Positions 62,264 through 64,000 of a DNA stretch of 64,000 nucleotides are shown piece after piece. A model generated the notes under the pieces. It saw only the letters and a program-made list of their open reading frames with translations. It made no database searches and was not told where the DNA came from. The position numbers and the translations under genes were made by a program. Within the stretch, counting starts at the first letter, position 1; every line of letters begins with the position of its first letter. The DNA is from Minicystis rosea (GTDB taxonomy: Bacteria > Myxococcota_A > Polyangia > Polyangiales > Polyangiaceae), in assembly GCA_001931535.1 (NCBI GenBank), contig CP016211.1:12260377-12324376 (forward strand), read 5' to 3'.

Positions 62264-63118
62264 TCAGCTCTCCGCGATGATGTCGATGCGCTTGGCCTTC
62301 GGGAGCGCCTTCACGTGATTGTTCTTCCAGAGAATGCCCGCGATTCTCCGGATCTGATCTCGGGGGGCACCGAGGAGCCGCTCCAGCACCAGCGCTCGTC
62401 CGTCTTCGAGGCTCACGAGCTCGGTGTCGTCTCCGTCGTCCGCGCCGACGAGCTGGAAGTCGACCCGTCTCTGTCGCGGGTGCGCATTGATGACGAGGCC
62501 GAGTCGCGTTCCTTCCGGTGCGGTTTTCAAGGCCGAGAGCACGATGGGCTCGATCCGCTCGAGCTCGCCGTTGAGCCACAAAAGCCCCTTTTTCACCGCC
62601 GCGAGCGAGGGTTTCTTCGTGGAGAGCTCACAGCGCTCGTAGAGCCCCGGCCCTTCCGGCTTCTCCTTGGCGAGCGCCTTCGCGAGGCGCGCGTCCGGCT
62701 TCACCCCCTTTGGCGCGGCGGCCCAGCTCGCTTCGTCGTGCAGCCGCCGGAGGCGCTCGGCGTTGTCGGACGTGACGAGGACCTCTCGAATCTTCCAGGG
62801 CTTCACGTCGAGCGCTTCCAACCGCGTCTGGACGGCGCTCGCGTCCTTCTTCGTTTTCGCGCCGAAGCTCACCGTCACCACCCCGCAGCCGATGGCGGTG
62901 TCGGTCCAGGGCACGTCCGCGGCGGCGATCGCTTTCTTCACCAGCGGCGCGGCGTCCTTCTCGTCGAAGAGATGCTCGTCCTCGCGCAGGAGCGCCCGCG
63001 GTGGAGTGAGCCGCAGCCGCACGCCCGTGCCAGGAGCGCGCCCCGACACGGCCGCGAGCTGTATGGTCACGAGGCCTGCCTCCTCGGCAACGACGTAGTT
63101 TGCGGCGGGCGCCTTCAT
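62264..63118 (-). CDS. hypothetical protein
   Basis: A 284-residue soluble alpha/beta protein (GLVTIQLAAVSGRAPGTGVRL cut, TAIGCGVVTVSFGAKTKKD, RLGLVINAHPRQRRVDFQLVG). There are no signal, membrane or catalytic motifs that I recognise. ATG 63118 is preferred over the one 11 codons upstream because the protein core begins there. It lies 56 bases before the helical hypothetical gene, probably in one transcript. Confidence 0.7.
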   Translation of the reverse strand: MKAPAANYVVAEEAGLVTIQLAAVSGRAPGTGVRLRLTPPRALLREDEHLFDEKDAAPLVKKAIAAADVPWTDTAIGCGVVTVSFGAKTKKDASAVQTRLEALDVKPWKIREVLVTSDNAERLRRLHDEASWAAAPKGVKPDARLAKALAKEKPEGPGLYERCELSTKKPSLAAVKKGLLWLNGELERIEPIVLSALKTAPEGTRLGLVINAHPRQRRVDFQLVGADDGDDTELVSLEDGRALVLERLLGAPRDQIRRIAGILWKNNHVKALPKAKRIDIIAES

Positions 63119-63330
63119 ACAGCTTCCATCATCGCTTCGAGAGCGATACACGAGGCCGTGTGGCGTGCGGCAGAGACGAGCAAGGGTCCTTGGATCATGC
63201 TCGGTCTTCTACTGCACCTCGATGACGGAAGCAGCGCGACAACCGTCGAAGACGTGCTCGAGAGAAGGAGCTGACGCACGTCAATCGCCCCTTCGAGCGG
63301 GGCATTCGCGTCATCCCCCGAGGCGAGCTG

Positions 63331-64000
63331 TCAGACGGCGTCGCTCGTGGCGCCGTCGGTGTGGGGCTTGGGCTCGCGGCGTGGGGGCGGGGGCTCGGTG
63401 GACTCCGCGTCGCCGAGGAGGGTTTGGCCGTCCCACCAGAAGAGGCCGCCGTGGAGGGCGTCTCCTTCGCTCGTGAGGAGCAACAAGGGGCGTTTGGCCA
63501 AGACCGGCTCGGTGCAGCGTTGATCGCGGAAGGCTGGGCACCAGGAGCCGCTGTTGCCACGGAAACATGGAGTCTCGTCGCCCTCCCAATGGCCGAAGGG
63601 ACGGTGTGTGTGGCCCATGCACACCGCGCGCACACCGTGGATGGCAAACAGCTCTTTCACGCTCGAAGGGGCGGTGTCGTAGCTGCGGAGATCCGGTTTG
63701 GGCACGACGAGCTCGTACACGGCGACGGCGGACAGGGCGAGAATCAGCACGATGCCGGCCGCGAGCACGCCGCCGGCGAGCCCGGCGCCGACCATGAGGG
63801 CGATGACGAGGAGCAGGATGGCCAGACGATCGAGCCAGAGCTCCCGCAGGATGGGGAGCATGGTGCGCTCCGCCGGCGTGGCCGCGAGGGCGAAGGTGCG
63901 ATCGATGGCTTCATCGTCGGCGCCCGTCTCGGCGCGCGCCAGCTCACGGTTCTCGGCGACCCAATCCTCGTCGTGGCGATGGCGCCAGATCTCGATGGCC
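63331..64000 (-). CDS. metallophosphoesterase-type protein, 5' end outside the window
   Basis: The frame is open from the window edge, with no stop between 63909 and 64000 in this frame, so an ATG at 63861 is internal. The visible 222 residues hold a helical charged part, a membrane region (LAILLLVIALMVGAGLAGG and ILALSAVAVYELVV) and a C-terminal block VCMGHTHRPFGHWEGDE with GNSGSW. GHTH is the last metal-binding motif of the calcineurin-like phosphoesterase fold. The first motifs (DxH, GD) must lie upstream. Membrane helices inserted before the last motif are unusual. Confidence 0.75.
   Translation of the reverse strand, partial: AIEIWRHRHDEDWVAENRELARAETGADDEAIDRTFALAATPAERTMLPILRELWLDRLAILLLVIALMVGAGLAGGVLAAGIVLILALSAVAVYELVVPKPDLRSYDTAPSSVKELFAIHGVRAVCMGHTHRPFGHWEGDETPCFRGNSGSWCPAFRDQRCTEPVLAKRPLLLLTSEGDALHGGLFWWDGQTLLGDAESTEPPPPRREPKPHTDGATSDAV

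Overview
The window is high-GC, densely packed DNA with many lipoproteins, Ser/Thr protein kinases of the eukaryotic type, a large chemosensory operon and sigma54 promoters. This suggests a myxobacterium, most likely of the Polyangiales (Sorangiineae) type; that placement is inference from gene content, since no rRNA, tRNA or marker phylogeny is available here. No CRISPR array, insertion sequence or prophage was seen.

Layout. (1) 0.2-6.2 kb: a complete ISC iron-sulfur assembly operon (iscS-iscU-iscA-hscB-hscA-fdx) headed by a cysteine-rich MerR-type regulator rather than IscR. (2) 6.6-14.8 kb: a co-directional cluster with the parts of a ribosomally made peptide (RiPP) pathway. It holds an ABC exporter, a nucleotidyltransferase/methyltransferase fusion, a secreted lipoprotein, a 59-residue precursor with a YxxPxL leader motif, a radical SAM enzyme, a lasso-type B2 leader protease, a PqqD-like B1 recognition protein and an HPr-kinase-like protein. 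No lasso cyclase is present. (3) 15-31 kb: a polysaccharide tyrosine kinase, a CcmE with Cys in place of His, a TetR regulator with its operator, several lipoproteins, a GH1 glycosidase, an AddB-like Fe-S nuclease and a Ser/Thr kinase. (4) 31.5-41.1 kb: a minus-strand chemosensory operon (PAS-REC, CheW, CheR, CheW, MCP, CheA-REC, CheB, REC-HK) with overlapping start and stop codons. (5) 41.4-54.9 kb: a stress-type gene island. (6) 55-64 kb: a second Ser/Thr kinase, cell-envelope proteins, a metzincin protease next to a caspase-like protease, and hypotheticals; the last gene runs off the window.

The most striking structure is in region 5, with outliers at 27 and 30 kb. Ten good sigma54 -24/-12 promoters, plus one with a changed -12, lie upstream of small stress-type genes. 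These encode a PNPOx-fold protein, DUF3309, an iron-permease-like protein, a YtxH-like protein, a ferritin-like protein, a GlsB/YeaQ protein, DUF1328 and BON proteins and lipoproteins. Each promoter has one or more copies of a 13-bp element (GCA-N4-CGCCAC, often as a palindrome) about 25-130 bp upstream of the -24 box, and four divergent gene pairs share an upstream region. A sigma54 activator (response regulator-AAA-Fis) with two histidine kinases and a response regulator lies inside the island, downstream of one of these promoters. I infer a self-activating two-component/sigma54 stress regulon.

Two genes (the radical SAM enzyme and a PAS-REC protein) are each broken by the loss of one G in a run that should hold seven. 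The shared pattern points to sequencing error as much as to gene decay.
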